Of a stretch of 64,000 nucleotides of DNA, positions 20,022-31,700 are shown one piece after another. Each line of letters opens with the position of its first letter. Position 1 is the first letter of the stretch. Source of the stretch: Megascapheus bottae (taxonomy: Eukaryota > Chordata > Mammalia > Rodentia > Geomyidae); contig JANJXV010000262.1 in NCBI GenBank assembly GCA_024803745.1, positions 620,001-684,000 of the forward strand, read 5' to 3'. The notes beneath the pieces are model-generated. The model saw nothing but the letters and a program-made list of their open reading frames with translations, ran no database searches and had not been told where the DNA came from. A program made the translations under genes and the position numbers.

Positions 20022-22306
20022 TTCTTTTTTTTTCATTTTTTTATTGTAATTAGTAAAAGGGTTAGATGATATTTGCCAGATAGAAGGTGCATTAATTTAC
20101 ATACATTGATACCCTTTCACATGTCTTGGTACCCATTTCCCTCCAACCCCACACCCCCCACCCGTCTTGGTTTTCCCCCCTTCCCTATCAAATTTCAAAT
20201 ATCCAAATACAAATGAATTCAATATATAAGATAAAGTGAGATACTATACCAATATGGGATAACCAAGGGACAGCAAGCGAGATGAGAGACAACATAGTAC
20301 ATTAAGGACAACAATCATTCATTATATGGCTTTGGTGTCAATATCCTGGAGGTCCATTCAATTAGCTTCACATTATATTGCCTTATATATGGCCTTTTGC
20401 TCTATTGACAATCTCTGCTAGTAGAGCCCAAGGTTTCTACTGATTATGACTAATGAAGGAAACCACTGAGACTAAGTTCCTTTGAGTCTGTCTTACTTCA
20501 CTTAATATGATTTGTTCTAAGTCTTTCCATTTCCTAACAAATGGGGCGATGCCATTCTTTCTGAGAGCAGCATAGAATTCCATTGTGTACAAATACTACA
20601 ACTTGTTGATCCACTCATCAACTGAGGGACATCTGGGTTGGTTCCATATCTTTGCTATGGTGAATAGTGCTGCAATGAACATTGTTGTGCTAGTGGGTTT
20701 AGTATGCCCTTGTTTCTGGATTGTTGGGTAAATGCCAAGTAGTGGAATTGCTGGGTCATAGGGGAGTTCTATGTTTAGCCTTTTGAGGCACTGCCACACT
20801 GCTTTCCATAGTGGTTGAATGAGTTTGCACTCCCACCAACAATGTAGTAGTGATCCCTCCTGTCCGCATCCCCTCCAGGATCTGTTGTCATTCATTTTCC
20901 TGATCCTGGCCATTCTAACTGGAGTGAGGTGGAATCTTAGAATTGTTTCGATTTGCATTTCTTTTATGACCAGAGATGTGGAGCATTTCTTCATGTGTCT
21001 ATAGGCCATTTTTGTTTCTTCTTCAGAGAAGACTCTCTTTAAGTCTTTGGCCTATTTTTAATGGGATGGGTGTTACTTTGGAGGTTAGTTTTGGAGTGAT
21101 TCAATTTTTTGAGTTGTTGATATATTTTATATATGAGGCCTTTGTCCGTTGTTTGGTTGGTGAAGATCTTCTCCCACTCTGTAGTCTTCCTGATTAGTTT
21201 ACTAGCTATATCCGTTGCCATACAAAAGCTCTGCACTTTAATGCAGTCCCACTTATCCAGCCTTTCTCTGATTTGTTGTGATTCTTGGTCCCTATTAAGA
21301 AAGTTTCGACCTGTGCCAAGGAGGCCTAGTGTATCTCCTATTCCTTCCTGTAAACTTTTCAGTGTGTCAGCTTTTACCTCCAGGTCTTTGATCCATTTGG
21401 AGTTAATTCTAGTGCAAGGTGACAAAGAGGATCCAACTTTAGTTTTGTGCAGGTGTTTAACCAGTTCTGCCAGCACAACTTGTTGAAGAGGCTATCTTTC
21501 TTCCATTCTATTTTTTTGGCTCCCTGGTCAAAGATTAGGTGGCCATAGGTCTGTGGTTTAATATCTGGGTCCGCAGTTCTACTCCATTGGACTTCAGGCC
21601 TGTTCTTGTGCCAGTACCAAGCTGTTTTGAGAATTATAACTCTGTAATAGAGTCTTAAGATTGGAATTGAAATTCCTCCAGGGCTGTTCTTTCTGCTAAG
21701 AAGTGTTTTTGCTATATTGGGTCTTTTATTATTCCATATGAAATTTTGAATTGCCTCTTCTATTTCTTTAAAGAATGACATTGGGTTGTTGATTGGTATT
21801 ACATTGATTTTGTAGATAGCCCTTGGCAAGATTGTCATTTTCACAATGTTGATTCTTCCAATCCAGGAGCATGGGAGGTTTTTCCATTTCCTTAGTTCTG
21901 CTTTAATTTCCTTTTTTATGGTTTTAAAGTTTTCATCTAAACGGTCCTTTACATTCTTAGTTAAGCTAATTCCTAGGTACTTTATTTTCTTTGAGGCTAC
22001 TGTGAAAGGAGTTTCTTTCCTGATTATTGCCTCGTTCCTCTCAGTGTTGGCGTAAAGGAAGGCAGTTGATTTGTGAGGGTTGATTTTATGGCCTGCTACC
22101 CTTCCAAAGCTTTGAATCAGCACAAGGAGCTTGGGAGTAGGGTCTATAGGATTCTTTAAATACAGAATCATGTCATCTGCAAAGAGGGATAGTTTTATTT
22201 CCTCTTTCCCTACTTGGATCCCCTTTATGCTTGTTTCTTGCCTTATTGCACTGCCTAGGCGTTCTAGTACTATGTTAAAAAGGAGTGGAGAGAGTGGGCA
22301 TCCTGA
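20022..22306 (-). mobile_element. LINE-1 copy C: 3'UTR and ORF2 C-terminal two-thirds
   Basis: A T-rich run at 20,022-20,045 is the reverse-complemented tail. The 3'UTR (to about 20,275) holds a C-rich plus-strand tract at about 20,140-20,185 (a G-rich tract in the sense strand). ORF2 follows: the Cys-rich C-terminal segment at 20,596-21,009 (CGQEGSLLHCWWECKLIQPL), the connecting region, and the RT palm ending soon after the FADD motif region at about 22,171. The element stops at 22,306 within the sequence that copy B continues as TTGTCTCG. It is 5'-truncated, with multiple frameshifts and a TAG after DEWINKL. No clear target-site duplication. Confidence 0.9.
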
Positions 22307-22374
22307 ATGCTAACCCTTATCAGTTTTATGCAAAGCTTAGGCCTGTGGCATTTTAAGCACAATTCAACGTTCTG

Positions 22375-22490
22375 TTTTTTGCTGGTTAATTAGAGGTAAA
22401 AGTCTTATGGAATTTATTGCATGGCTGATTTTGACCTGGAATCCTCAGGTCTCAGCTTATCTTGAGTAGCTAGGATTACAGTACTTTTAC
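22375..22490 (-). repeat. B1-like half of a composite SINE
   Basis: Reverse-oriented: GGTTAATTAGAGGTAAAAGT, GAATCCTCAGGTCTCAGC, GAGTAGCTAGGATTACAG. The ID-like half is absent. Confidence 0.65.
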
Positions 22491-23585
22491 AACCTGTATG
22501 CTCATACACATCGCTTCTGATCCAAACACTCATTGTTCAATTTAACTAACAAGATGTGAGGAAAGATGATTGACTGTAATTTACTAGATGGGCTTCTAGT
22601 GAGTATATATTTCCACTTCCACTCTGAAGCCAGGGAAATGTTTCTGGTACATGTTTCAACTATCTCCCAAAGAGGAAATAATTTGTGAGTACGTTTGCTA
22701 GTATTTCAGATAGGAGATGGACTTTGGTGTTTGGAACCTGTTGGGCAGAGTGTATCAGCTGGGCTGTGATAACAGAGATGATGTTTCAGACAGGAATATT
22801 TTCATCCCAGACAGACTTAATCCAGATCCTTGGATTTCAGGCCTTGAGTAGATAGAATTACAAGTGTGAGCTGCCACCACCACCTGGTTCATTTTGGAAA
22901 CCTTAATTGCTTCTCATTTGTTCCTTTCCTTTTTTGGAAGATTGATCAAGCTGGCTGATTCTGCATCACAATGAAGTGATTGGCCTCAGGAATTGCAAAT
23001 ATTTGTTTCATCAGCACGGAATGAATGAAGTTGATCTAAACCCAATAGTATTTTCCTTCTGATAAATAGGGAACTTACTTATATCATTTTTCCTTGCCTT
23101 TGCTTTCCCAAAGCAAGCAACATGTTTCTTAAAAACTATACTTCATGAGAATATTATAATTAGAAGCTATCTTCTGCACACTTCAGAATAGTCCTTGCAT
23201 TTATAAACTTATATTACAATATTAGGTAGAAGAATGGTGACTGTTAGTTTCATAACTATTTCATATGTTTTACTCTTTAAGGCTCATTAACTCAAGAAGG
23301 GATTAAATACATTTAGATAATAGTAGAACATAGCTGCTGCTGATTTGATGTGTGTGCAAATGATACACAGATTTATTAGGATTACTCAAAAGTTTTCTTC
23401 AAATTTTCAGTAGTAGACTGCTATGCTAACTGGAAGGTGATAGTAATGATGCTGAAATTCTATGAATCAGCTATGAAGCAGAATTTCAGGGGAGAGTATT
23501 TGCTAGGGACTTAATTTCTAAGACGCATATCAAGAATATTGAACTATAACAGTAAATGATGGAGGACTCAGCGTCACATTTTGTT
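22491..23585. other. Mostly unique sequence with a weak SINE remnant
   Basis: A degraded B1-like remnant at about 22,770-22,890 ends in TAGAATTACAAGTGTGAGC. The rest has no recognisable gene or repeat. Confidence 0.4.
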
Positions 23586-23810
23586 TGTTTTATGCAAGTT
23601 TTGGGACTTGAACCCAGGGCCTGGGAACTGTCCTTAAATGTTTTTTTTTTTTTGCTTCAGGCTAGTGTTCTACCACTTGATCCACAGATCCACCTCCAGA
23701 TTTTTGGTAATGAACTGTAAATCAGAATATCATGCAATTTGTTTGGGCTGGATTCAAACCTGATTCTCTGTAGATAGGATTCCAAGTGTGAGCGCACAGA
23801 GCCTGGCTAG
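23586..23810 (-). repeat. Composite SINE, diverged
   Basis: Reverse-oriented: GGGACTTGAACCCAGGGCCT, a 14-base T run, CACTTGATCCACAG, TCTGTAGATAGGATTCCAAG. Confidence 0.7.
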
Positions 23811-23824
23811 TATCATTCATCATT

Positions 23825-24048
23825 CAAGTCATGGGACTGCAATTCTGCACCTGGGTCTTGTCACTGAGCTTTTCAGCTCAAGACTACTGCCCTATCCCTT
23901 GAGCCATAGGGCCACTTCTGGGTTTCTGGTGGTTAATTGGAGATAAGAGTCACATGGACTTCAGTGCCCAGGCTGACTTTGAACTGCTATCCTTGGATCC
24001 CAGCCTCTTGAGTAGCTACATTTACAAGTGTGAGCCACCACACCCGGC
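23825..24048 (-). repeat. Composite SINE, near full length
   Basis: Reverse-oriented copy with all parts: CATGGGACTGCAATTCTGCA, GCTTTTCAGCTCAAGACTAC, GGTTAATTGGAGATAAGAGT, GAGTAGCTACATTTACAAG, CACCACACCCGGC. Confidence 0.85.
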
Positions 24049-24479
24049 TAAATTATTTTTTAAGTTAATTTCTTTTGTTAAGTCAATATATAGTTGGCAT
24101 ACGGTTACATAAGTAATGAACACATTTCTTAAGAAAATTGTTATCCCCTCCCTCCTTTTTCTCTGTTTTCCTACCCTCAGCCCCCTCTCTACCCAGATTG
24201 TTCAGTTCATTTCCGTTTAGTGTCTTCCAAGTATCACTGTTCAATTGGTTCACCCTTTTTCCTTTGTTTTTTTTTTTACCATTTTATTATACCCTCTCCA
24301 TTACCCAAATCACATACACCTATGTACAAGACACAGGGTAGCCGAATTCAACACAGTGACTACAGAGAATAAAACTAAAGGGAAAAAGAAGAAAAGAGGT
24401 AAAAAGCAAAGAAAATGAAAGAACATCATACAGTACCTTAGAAGCAACAACACTGAAAAAACAAAACATAAAACCTTGG
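24049..24479. other. Pyrimidine-rich unassigned sequence
   Basis: T- and C-rich to about 24,300, then A-rich. It could be the 3' part of an old L1, but I see no diagnostic string. Short open frames on both strands are compositional. Confidence 0.35.
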
Positions 24480-24945
24480 GCTGAAAATGAAGCTTGCCTA
24501 GCATGTATGAAACCGTGGATTCCATTCCTCAGCACCACATAAAAAAAATCTGGAAGTGCCACTGTGACTCAGCTGGTAGATTTCTAACGTTCAGCACAGA
24601 GTGTCTCCAAGTGACAAAAATCTGTCACATTTAAGTCAGGCTTCAAAACTTTGCTAGGAACCAGTTACATGATTTGGAAGAAAGTCCAATTTTCAAAAAA
24701 TCACTAGCCAGGCGCTGGAGGGTCATAATTGTCATTCTACTAGCCAGGGAGAAGGTGATTCAAAGCCTTTGCAAGCAAAAAAACGAAAACAAAAAAAACT
24801 GTAAGATTCTACTCTCCACTTATCCACCCAAAAACTAAGTGGAGTTGTGGCTAAAACTGGTACAGCATTAGCCTTGAGGATAAAGAACTAAGAGACCTTG
24901 CCCAGGTCCAAAGTTCAAGGTCCCCACCAAGAAAGAAAAAAAAGG
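24480..24945 (+). repeat. ID-like fragment and composite SINE
   Basis: Positions 24,480-24,590 carry an ID-like unit (GCTTGCCTAGCATGTATGAA, CCATTCCTCAGCACCACAT). From 24,705 a composite SINE follows (GCCAGGCGCTGGAGGGTCAT, ATTCAAAGCCTTTGCAAGC, ACAGCATTAGCCTTGAGGAT) to an A-rich tail at about 24,945. Confidence 0.65.
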
Positions 24946-25319
24946 AGTCCAGATACCTTAGTTTAAAAAGTATATCTGGATATCTTAGTAGATTTTTCTG
25001 ATTTTTCCTCATTCATCTGATGGAACCACATAATCTTGATCCTGATCTGACTAAGAGCCTGCATTGTGCTTAATAAATTCATTCCACATATTCCAGTAGA
25101 ATCTTGACAGCTAACAGCCACTTACCAATGCTTTATTCTACGTTTAGGCCAGTATGTCTTCATACCATCTACACAGTCAGCTATATCATCTTTCCAGAAG
25201 TATCATTGAGTGTAGAACACTCAGAACTAAAATAATTGCATAAAGATGTAATAAAACCCCTTGATTCATTAAGAAAATTTCTGTACCACTTAGAGCAAGT
25301 ACATTAGTGGTATTTACCT
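24946..25319. other. Unassigned sequence
   Basis: No gene or repeat recognised. Confidence 0.4.
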
Positions 25320-25744
25320 CTAGCCTCTTTTTTAAAAAAATTTATTAACATTGAAATTTACATCATATTTCAAATGTCATGTTTAACCAACAAGTATTCA
25401 AGAAGGGAATCGCTATACAATCACTGGCACATAGATTTTAGAATATAGTAGTCTTTGTATGTCATAGATACAGATTAATCTATAATAAAACACATGTCTA
25501 TAGAGTGCATAGTCTATCCTAGATTTTTATGTCTATGTAGTTATGTTTATATCTCCAAAATTATGTCCAGAACTTTGGGTATCAACTATTCAATCATCGC
25601 TCTACTACTGTTTGAAACTAATATCCATATATTAAGGATATCATGTACCTTTTGTTCCTTGGTCTTGACTTATCTCACTCAACAGGATTCACTCTAATTT
25701 CATCCACTACCCCAAAATGCCATTATTATTTTTTTCTGTGCAGA
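25320..25744 (-). mobile_element. Probable old LINE-1 3' end
   Basis: Starts with a T/A-rich run. Near its right end it carries GGTCTTGACTTATCTCACTC and ATTTCATCCACTACCCC, which resemble the reverse complement of the ORF2 terminus in old L1s. A younger L1 3'UTR begins directly at 25,745, suggesting insertion next to or into it. Confidence 0.45.
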
Positions 25745-26314
25745 TCTTCTTTTTATGTATTTATTTTTATTGTAATTTATAGAAGGTTTACATTATATTC
25801 ACCAGATAGAAGGTGCATTACTTCTCAAACTTTGATACCCCATGTAATGATATGGTCCCCATTTCCCTTCCCCTACCCCCACTCATGTTCATTTCCCCCC
25901 TTCCCTATCCAATTTCAAATAACCAATTAGGCACATATGAAATATATCAGAAAACAAGGTGAAATATGGTAACAATATGATATAACCAAGGGATAGCAAA
26001 AGAGATAAGAGATCACATAGTTCATTAAGGACAACAATCACTCATTATATGAGTTTTGTTTCTTTATCTTGGAGGTCCTTACATTTAGTGTCATACTATT
26101 TGTCACGATGTCTCTAGATTTTGTTCTATTGTAAATCTCTGGTAGCCCAAGGTTTCTACTGAATTTGACAAATGAGGGAGACTCTTGGGCCTATGTTCCT
26201 TTGAGTTTGGCTTACTTCACTTAATATGATTTTTTTCCTTTTCTTCCACTTCCCCGAGAATGCCATTATTTTATCTTGTCTGTTGGCTATGTATCATTCC
26301 ATTGTGTGTGCGTT

Positions 26315-26365
<51 letters not shown>

Positions 26366-26420
26366 CACATTTTTTTAGCAGGGCATCTGGTTGTTTCCAT
26401 CATCCAGCCTCATTTTCTAC
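25745..26420 (-). mobile_element. LINE-1 3' end, 5'-truncated
   Basis: The 3'UTR matches copy C in order: TATTTTTATTGTAATTTATA, AGATAGAAGGTGCATTA, a C-rich tract at about 25,870-25,905, CAAGGGATAGCAAAAGAG. The ORF2 end follows. A TG microsatellite interrupts it at 26,302-26,363, after which L1-like sequence (GGGCATCTGGTTGTTTCCAT) resumes. More diverged than copy C. Confidence 0.8.
26302..26363. repeat. (TG)n microsatellite inside L1
   Basis: ATTGTGTGTGCGTTCGTT followed by about 22 pure TG units. It sits where the L1 ORF2 end has CCATTGTGTA, so it appears to have expanded from that short TG run. Confidence 0.95.
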
Positions 26421-26429
26421 AGATATTTT

Positions 26430-27158
26430 TATAGTCTCTTTTTTATTTTCAGGGTAATGTATAGAGGGGTTACGATTACATTTACAGGTAGTGGACTGCA
26501 TTACTTCTCACACATTTATTCCACTCCATATGTTTTTGTCCCCAGTTCCCTCTCCCCTCCCCTTCCCAATCATCTTGTTTCCCCCCTTCCCTTTCCTATT
26601 TGACAAATAAACATATATACAATATGCCAGGGAAAAAATCAGATACAGTAACAATCTGACATTAACCAAAGGGCAAAATAAGAGATGAGAAATAACATAG
26701 TAGATTAAGGACAAAAATCACACAAGATTAAGAGCAACGATGACACAAGATATAGCTCTTGTTCCCATATCCTAGAGATCCTTTCATTTAGTCTCATCCT
26801 ATATGACCTTATATACCTAGGTTTTTGAGTTATTGTAATCCTCTGCAGGGAGAGTCCTAGATGTGAACTAATTATTACAAATGAGGGAAACCATTGAGCT
26901 TATCTTTCTTTGGATCTGGCTTGCTTCACTTAATATGAATTTTTCCAACTCTTTCCATTTCCTTACAAATGGGGCGATGTCTTTCCTTCTGATGGCAGCA
27001 TAGCATTCCATTGTGTATAAGTACCACATCTTCTTGATTCAGTCATCTACTGTGTGGCATCTGAGTTGGTTTCATAGCTTTGCTATGGTAAATAGTGCTG
27101 CAATGAGCATCATTGTGCTAGTGGCTTTAGTATGTCCTTTTTTCTGGACATTTGGGAA
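26430..27158 (-). mobile_element. Second LINE-1 3' end, 5'-truncated
   Basis: A new 3'UTR start at 26,430 (TTTTTTATTTTCAGGGTAAT), with a C-rich tract at about 26,550-26,590, then the ORF2 terminus (GCATAGCATTCCATTGTGTA, CTGAGTTGGTTTCATAGC) up to GGACATTTGGGAATGG. It lies in tandem with the preceding copy on the same strand. Confidence 0.8.
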
Positions 27159-27159
27159 T

Positions 27160-27510
27160 GGAAGCCATCATGCTGGCTCACAACTTAATTTCAGCTACTT
27201 AGGAGGCTCAGGGCTTAGGATCACAGGTCAAAGCCAACCAGGGCCCTACAGTGTGTGAGATCAAACTCTGTGAACATACAATGACTGTAAGAGGAATCTC
27301 ACTGCTTGGGAATGTAGCCTAATGGTAGAGTGCTCACCTAGAATGCATGAAGACCTAGGTTCTATTGACCGGTACCGCATACTCAAGAAAAAAGCTAGAA
27401 GTGGCGCTGTGTCTCAAGAGGAAGAGCACTCACCTTGGGCAAGCGAGTCCAATGAAAATGTCTAGGCCCTAAGTCCAAGCCGTAGGACTGGCAAAAAGAA
27501 AAAAAAAGAG
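27160..27510 (+). repeat. B1-like fragment and ID dimer
   Basis: Positions 27,160-27,265 are a B1-like unit (CATGCTGGCTCACAACTT, AGGAGGCTCAGGGCTTAGGA). Positions 27,298-27,510 are an ID dimer (TAGCCTAATGGTAGAGTGCT, AGAAGTGGCGCTGTGTCTCA) ending in an A-rich tail. Confidence 0.8.
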
Positions 27511-27604
27511 CAATCTTACTTAAGTAACAAGGAATGTACCCTATATTTATACAGACTGAAAAATTCATTAAGAAATTAGAAAATATGTATAAAGTGCATA
27601 ATTT

Positions 27605-27705
27605 CTTTGGTGTGTTGGCACTGGGTCTTCAACTTAGTACTTCAGCTCTATCCCTGACCTTTTCTGCTCAAGGCTAGCACTCTACCAATGCAGCCCCAAA
27701 TCAAC
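27605..27705 (-). repeat. ID-like SINE half
   Basis: Reverse-oriented: CACTGGGTCTTCAACTTAGT, CTGCTCAAGGCTAGCACTCT, ACCAATGCAGCCCC. Confidence 0.65.
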
Positions 27706-27914
27706 TATCTTCAATTGAGATATAAGCGATGAATATTTCAGGGTGCTTCATGAAAAACATTTTTATAAATTGAAACTTTCAACACAGTCTTATTTTAGTA
27801 TGAATGTTGAGATGGGAAGAGGCAGAAAAAGTGAAATGTTTCCTGATCCCCATAGAGAAGAGACTCAGCAGAACCACTGTGGTCTGCAGGCTTCTTTGTG
27901 AGTTTTGTTTGCTT

Positions 27915-28130
27915 GTTTGATTTTTGTCAATTGTGGGGCTTGAACTCTGGGCCTGGGCACTGTCCCTGAGCTCTTCAGCTCAAGGCTAGTGCTTTAATCT
28001 GTGAGCCACAGTGCCACTTCTGGTTTTTCTGGCAGTTAACTGGGTACTTTGGCTGGCTTTAAACTTTGATTCTCATATTTTAGCCTCCTGAGTAGCTAAG
28101 ATTATAGGTGTGAGGTACCATTACCAGGCT
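27915..28130 (-). repeat. Composite SINE, near full length
   Basis: Reverse-oriented: GGGGCTTGAACTCTGGGCCT, GAGCTCTTCAGCTCAAGGCT, GTGAGCCACAGTGCCACTTC, GAGTAGCTAAGATTATAGGT. Confidence 0.85.
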
Positions 28131-28489
28131 GCTGCTCTGTTACTATGCAGGTTCTGGATCAAGAACTTCAAGTTCTTACTTCAATTTTTTCTTCTCTTGC
28201 CTGATACTCTGCCATTTGAACGAAGCCCCAGTTCCTGGTCTTTGTTGGTTAATGAGAGATATTATGATTTTCTAATATTCAGAGCAATGATTATAACACC
28301 CAGCATTTTACTTACTTGAATAAATTAAGAGACAGGACCTAGTGAGATGGCAAAAAAATTTTTTTCAACTTGCTATCCTGTTCTAATGCATAAGTCTGGC
28401 TATTTTGCTTACACACAAATATGTATTTTACCAGTTTCTACTCTATTTTTGCTTAGCTTAAAACCACCACTGCCATTTCATAGATTTTG
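28131..28489. other. Unassigned sequence
   Basis: No recognised gene. A few phrases recall degraded SINE sequence (TGCCATTTGAACGAAGCCC), too weak to define an element. Confidence 0.35.
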
Positions 28490-28756
28490 TTGTTGTTGTT
28501 TGCGGTGCTTGAACTCTGTCCCTGGGCTGTTCCTCAGATCTTCAGTTCAATGCCAGTGCTCTACTACTTTTGATTTGGCCAGTCCTGGGCTTGAACTCAG
28601 GGACTGAGCACTGTCCTTATATTTTCTCAAGGCTAGGGCTCTACCACTTCAGCCTCAGCACCACTTCCAGCATTTTTCTATGTATGTTGTATTGAGGAAT
28701 TGAACCCAGGTCTTCGTGCATGCTAGGCAAGCACTCTACCACTAGGCCAAACTCTG
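28490..28756 (-). repeat. SINE fragment and ID dimer abutting the satellite
   Basis: A partial unit lies at 28,490-28,568. A well-kept reverse-oriented ID dimer follows at 28,577-28,756: CCTGGGCTTGAACTCAGGGA, CTCAAGGCTAGGGCTCTACC, GAGGAATTGAACCCAGGTCT, ATGCTAGGCAAGCACTCTAC, CACTAGGCCAAACTC. The tandem array starts on the next base, at what would be the SINE's 5' end. Confidence 0.85.
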
Positions 28757-31700
28757 TGTGAAGTCACAGAATGGAGGTGTGTGAACTCACAATGGAGGTG
28801 AGTGAAGTCACAGAATAGAGGTGTGTGAAGTCATAGAATGGAAGTGTGTGAAGTCATAGAATGGAGGTGTGTGATGTCAGAATGGAGGTGTGTGAAGTCA
28901 CAGAATGGAGGTAGGTGACGTCATAAATGTTGGTGTGTGAAGTCATAGAATGGAGGTCTGTGAAGTCAGATTGGAGGTGTGTGAAGTAAAAGAATGGAGG
29001 TGTGTCAACTCAGAAAGGAGGTGTGTGAAGTCATAGAGTGGAGGTGTGTGAAGTTATAGAATGCAGGTGTGTGAAATCATAGAATGGAGATGTGTGAAGC
29101 CACAGAAATGAGGTGTTTGAAGTCAAAATGGAAGTGTGTGAAGTCAGAATGGAGGTGTGTGAAGTCATAGAATGGAGGTGTGTGAAGACATAGAATGGAG
29201 GTGTGTGAACTCATAGAATGGAGGAGTGTGAAGTCATAGAATGGATGTGTGTGAAGTCACAGATGGAGGTGTGTGAAGTCATAGAATGGAGGTGTGTGAA
29301 GTCACAGAATGGAGGTGTGTGAAGTCACAGAATGGAGGTGTGTGAACTCAGAATGGAGGTGTGTGAATTCACAGAAGGAGGTTTGTGAAGTCATAGAATG
29401 GATGTTTCTGAAGTAAGAATGAAGGTGTGTGAAGTCATAGAATGGAGGTGTGTGAAGTCAAAATGCAGGTGTGTGAAGTCAAACAATGGAGGGGTGTTAA
29501 GTCACAGAATGGAGGTATGTGAAGTCACAGAATGGAAGTGTGTGAAGTCAAAATGGAGGTGTGTGAAGTCAGAAAATGGAGGTGTGTGAAGTCATAGAAT
29601 GGAGGTGTGTCAAGTCAGAATGGAGATGTGTGAAGGCACAGAATTGAGGTGTGTGAAGTCATAGAATATTGGTGTGTGAAGTCATACAATGGAGGTGTAT
29701 GAAGTCATAGAATGGAGGTGTGTGAAGTCATAGAATGAAGGTGTGTGAAATCATAGAATGGAGGTTTGTGAAGTCACAGATTGAGGTGTGTGAAGTCACA
29801 ATGGAGGTGTGTGAAGTCAGAATGGAGGTGTGTAAAGTCATAGAATGGAGGTGTGTGAAGTCACAATGCAGGTGTGTGAACTCAGAGAATGGAGGTGTGT
29901 TAAGTCACAATGTAGGTGTGTGAAGTCATAGAATGGAGGTGTGTAAAGTCATAGAATGTAGGTGTGTAAAGTCAAAAAATGGAGGTGTGTGAAGTCATAG
30001 AATGGAGGTGTTTGAGTCACAGAATGGAGGTGTGTGAAGTCATAGAATGGAGGTGTTGAAGTCATAGAATAGAGGTGTGTGAAGTCATATATTGGAGGTG
30101 TGTGAAGTTACAGAATGGAGGTGTGTGAAGTCACAGAATGGAAGTGTGTGAAGTCCTAGAATGGACATGTGTGAAGGCACAGAATGGAGGTGTGTGAAAT
30201 CATAGAATGGAGCTGTGTGAAGTCAGAGAATCGAGGTGTGTGAAGTCACAGAATGGAGGTGTGTGAAGTCATAGAATAGAGGTGTGTGAAGTAAGATTGG
30301 AGGTGTGTGAAGTAAAAGGATGGAGGTGTGTCAACTCAGAAAGGAGGTGTGTGAATTCATAGAATGGAGGTGTGTGAAGTCAAAGAATGGAGGTGTGCGA
30401 AATCATACAATGGAGGTGTGTGAAGTGACAGAACTGAGGTGTGTGAAGTCAGAATGGAGGTGTGTGTATTCAGAATGGAGGTGTGTGAAGTCAGAGACTG
30501 GAGGTGTGTGAAGTCACAATGCAGGTGTGTGAACTGATAGAACGTAGGTGTGTGAAGTCACAATGTAGGTGTGTGAAGTCATAGAATGGAGGTGTGTGAA
30601 GTCCTAGAATGGAGGTGTGTGCAGTCACAAAATGGAGGTGTGTGAAGTCAGATTGGAGGTGTGTGAAGTCACAGAATGGAGGTGTGTGAACTCAGATTGG
30701 AGGTGTGTGAAGTCACAGAATGGAGATGTGTGAAGTCATAGAATGGAGATGTGTGAAGTCACAGAATGGAGGTGTGTGAAGTCACAGAATGGAGGTGTGT
30801 GAAGTCAAAATGGAAGTGTGTGAAGTCATAGAATGGAGGTGTGAGAAGTCACAGAATGGAGGTGTGTGAAGTCATAGAATGGAGGTGAGTGAAGTCACAG
30901 AATGGGGGTGTGTGAAGGCATAGAATGGAAGTGTGTGAAGTCATAGATGGAGATGTGTGAAGTTACAGATGGAGGTGTGTGAAGTCATAGAATGTTGGTG
31001 TGTGAAGTCATACAATGGAGGTGTATGAAGTCATAGAATGGAGGTGTGTGAAGTCAGAGAATGGAGGTGTGTGAAATCATAGAAGGGAGGTTGTGACGTC
31101 ACAGATTTACGTGTGTGAAGTCAGAATGGAGGTGTGTGAAGTCAGAATGGAGGTGTGTAAAGTCATAGAATGGAGGTGTGTGAAGTCACAATGCATGTGT
31201 GTGAACTCAGAGAATGGAGGTGTGTGAAGTCATAGAATGGAGGTGTGTAAAGTCATAGAATGTAGGTGTGTAAAGTCAAAAAATGGAGGTGTGTGAAGTC
31301 ATAGAATGGAGGTGTTTAAGTCACAGAATGGAGGTGTGTGAAGTCATAGAATGGAGGTGTGTGAAGTCATAGAATGGAGTTGTATGAAGTCATATATTGT
31401 AGGTGTGTGAAGTTACGGAATGGAGGTGTGTGAAGTCACAGAATGGAGGTGTGTGAACTCATAATGGAGGTGTGGGAAATCACAAAATGAAGGTGTGTGA
31501 AGTCATAGAATGGAGATGGGTGAAGGCACAGAATGGAGGTGTGTGAAATCATAGAATGGAGGTGTGTGAAGTCAGAGAATTGAGGTGTGTGAAGTCACAG
31601 AATGGAGGTTTGTGAGGTCACAGAATGGAGGTGTGTGAACACACAATGGAGGTGAGTGAAGTCACAGAATGGAGGTGTGTGAAGTCATAGAATGGAGATG

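Noticed and set aside
29398..30511. Plus-strand open frames with repeated EVCEV/WRCVKS motifs, resembling a Cys-rich repeat protein
   Set aside because: Same cause: the monomer read in three successive frames. Stops appear wherever monomers of 21 bp break the register.
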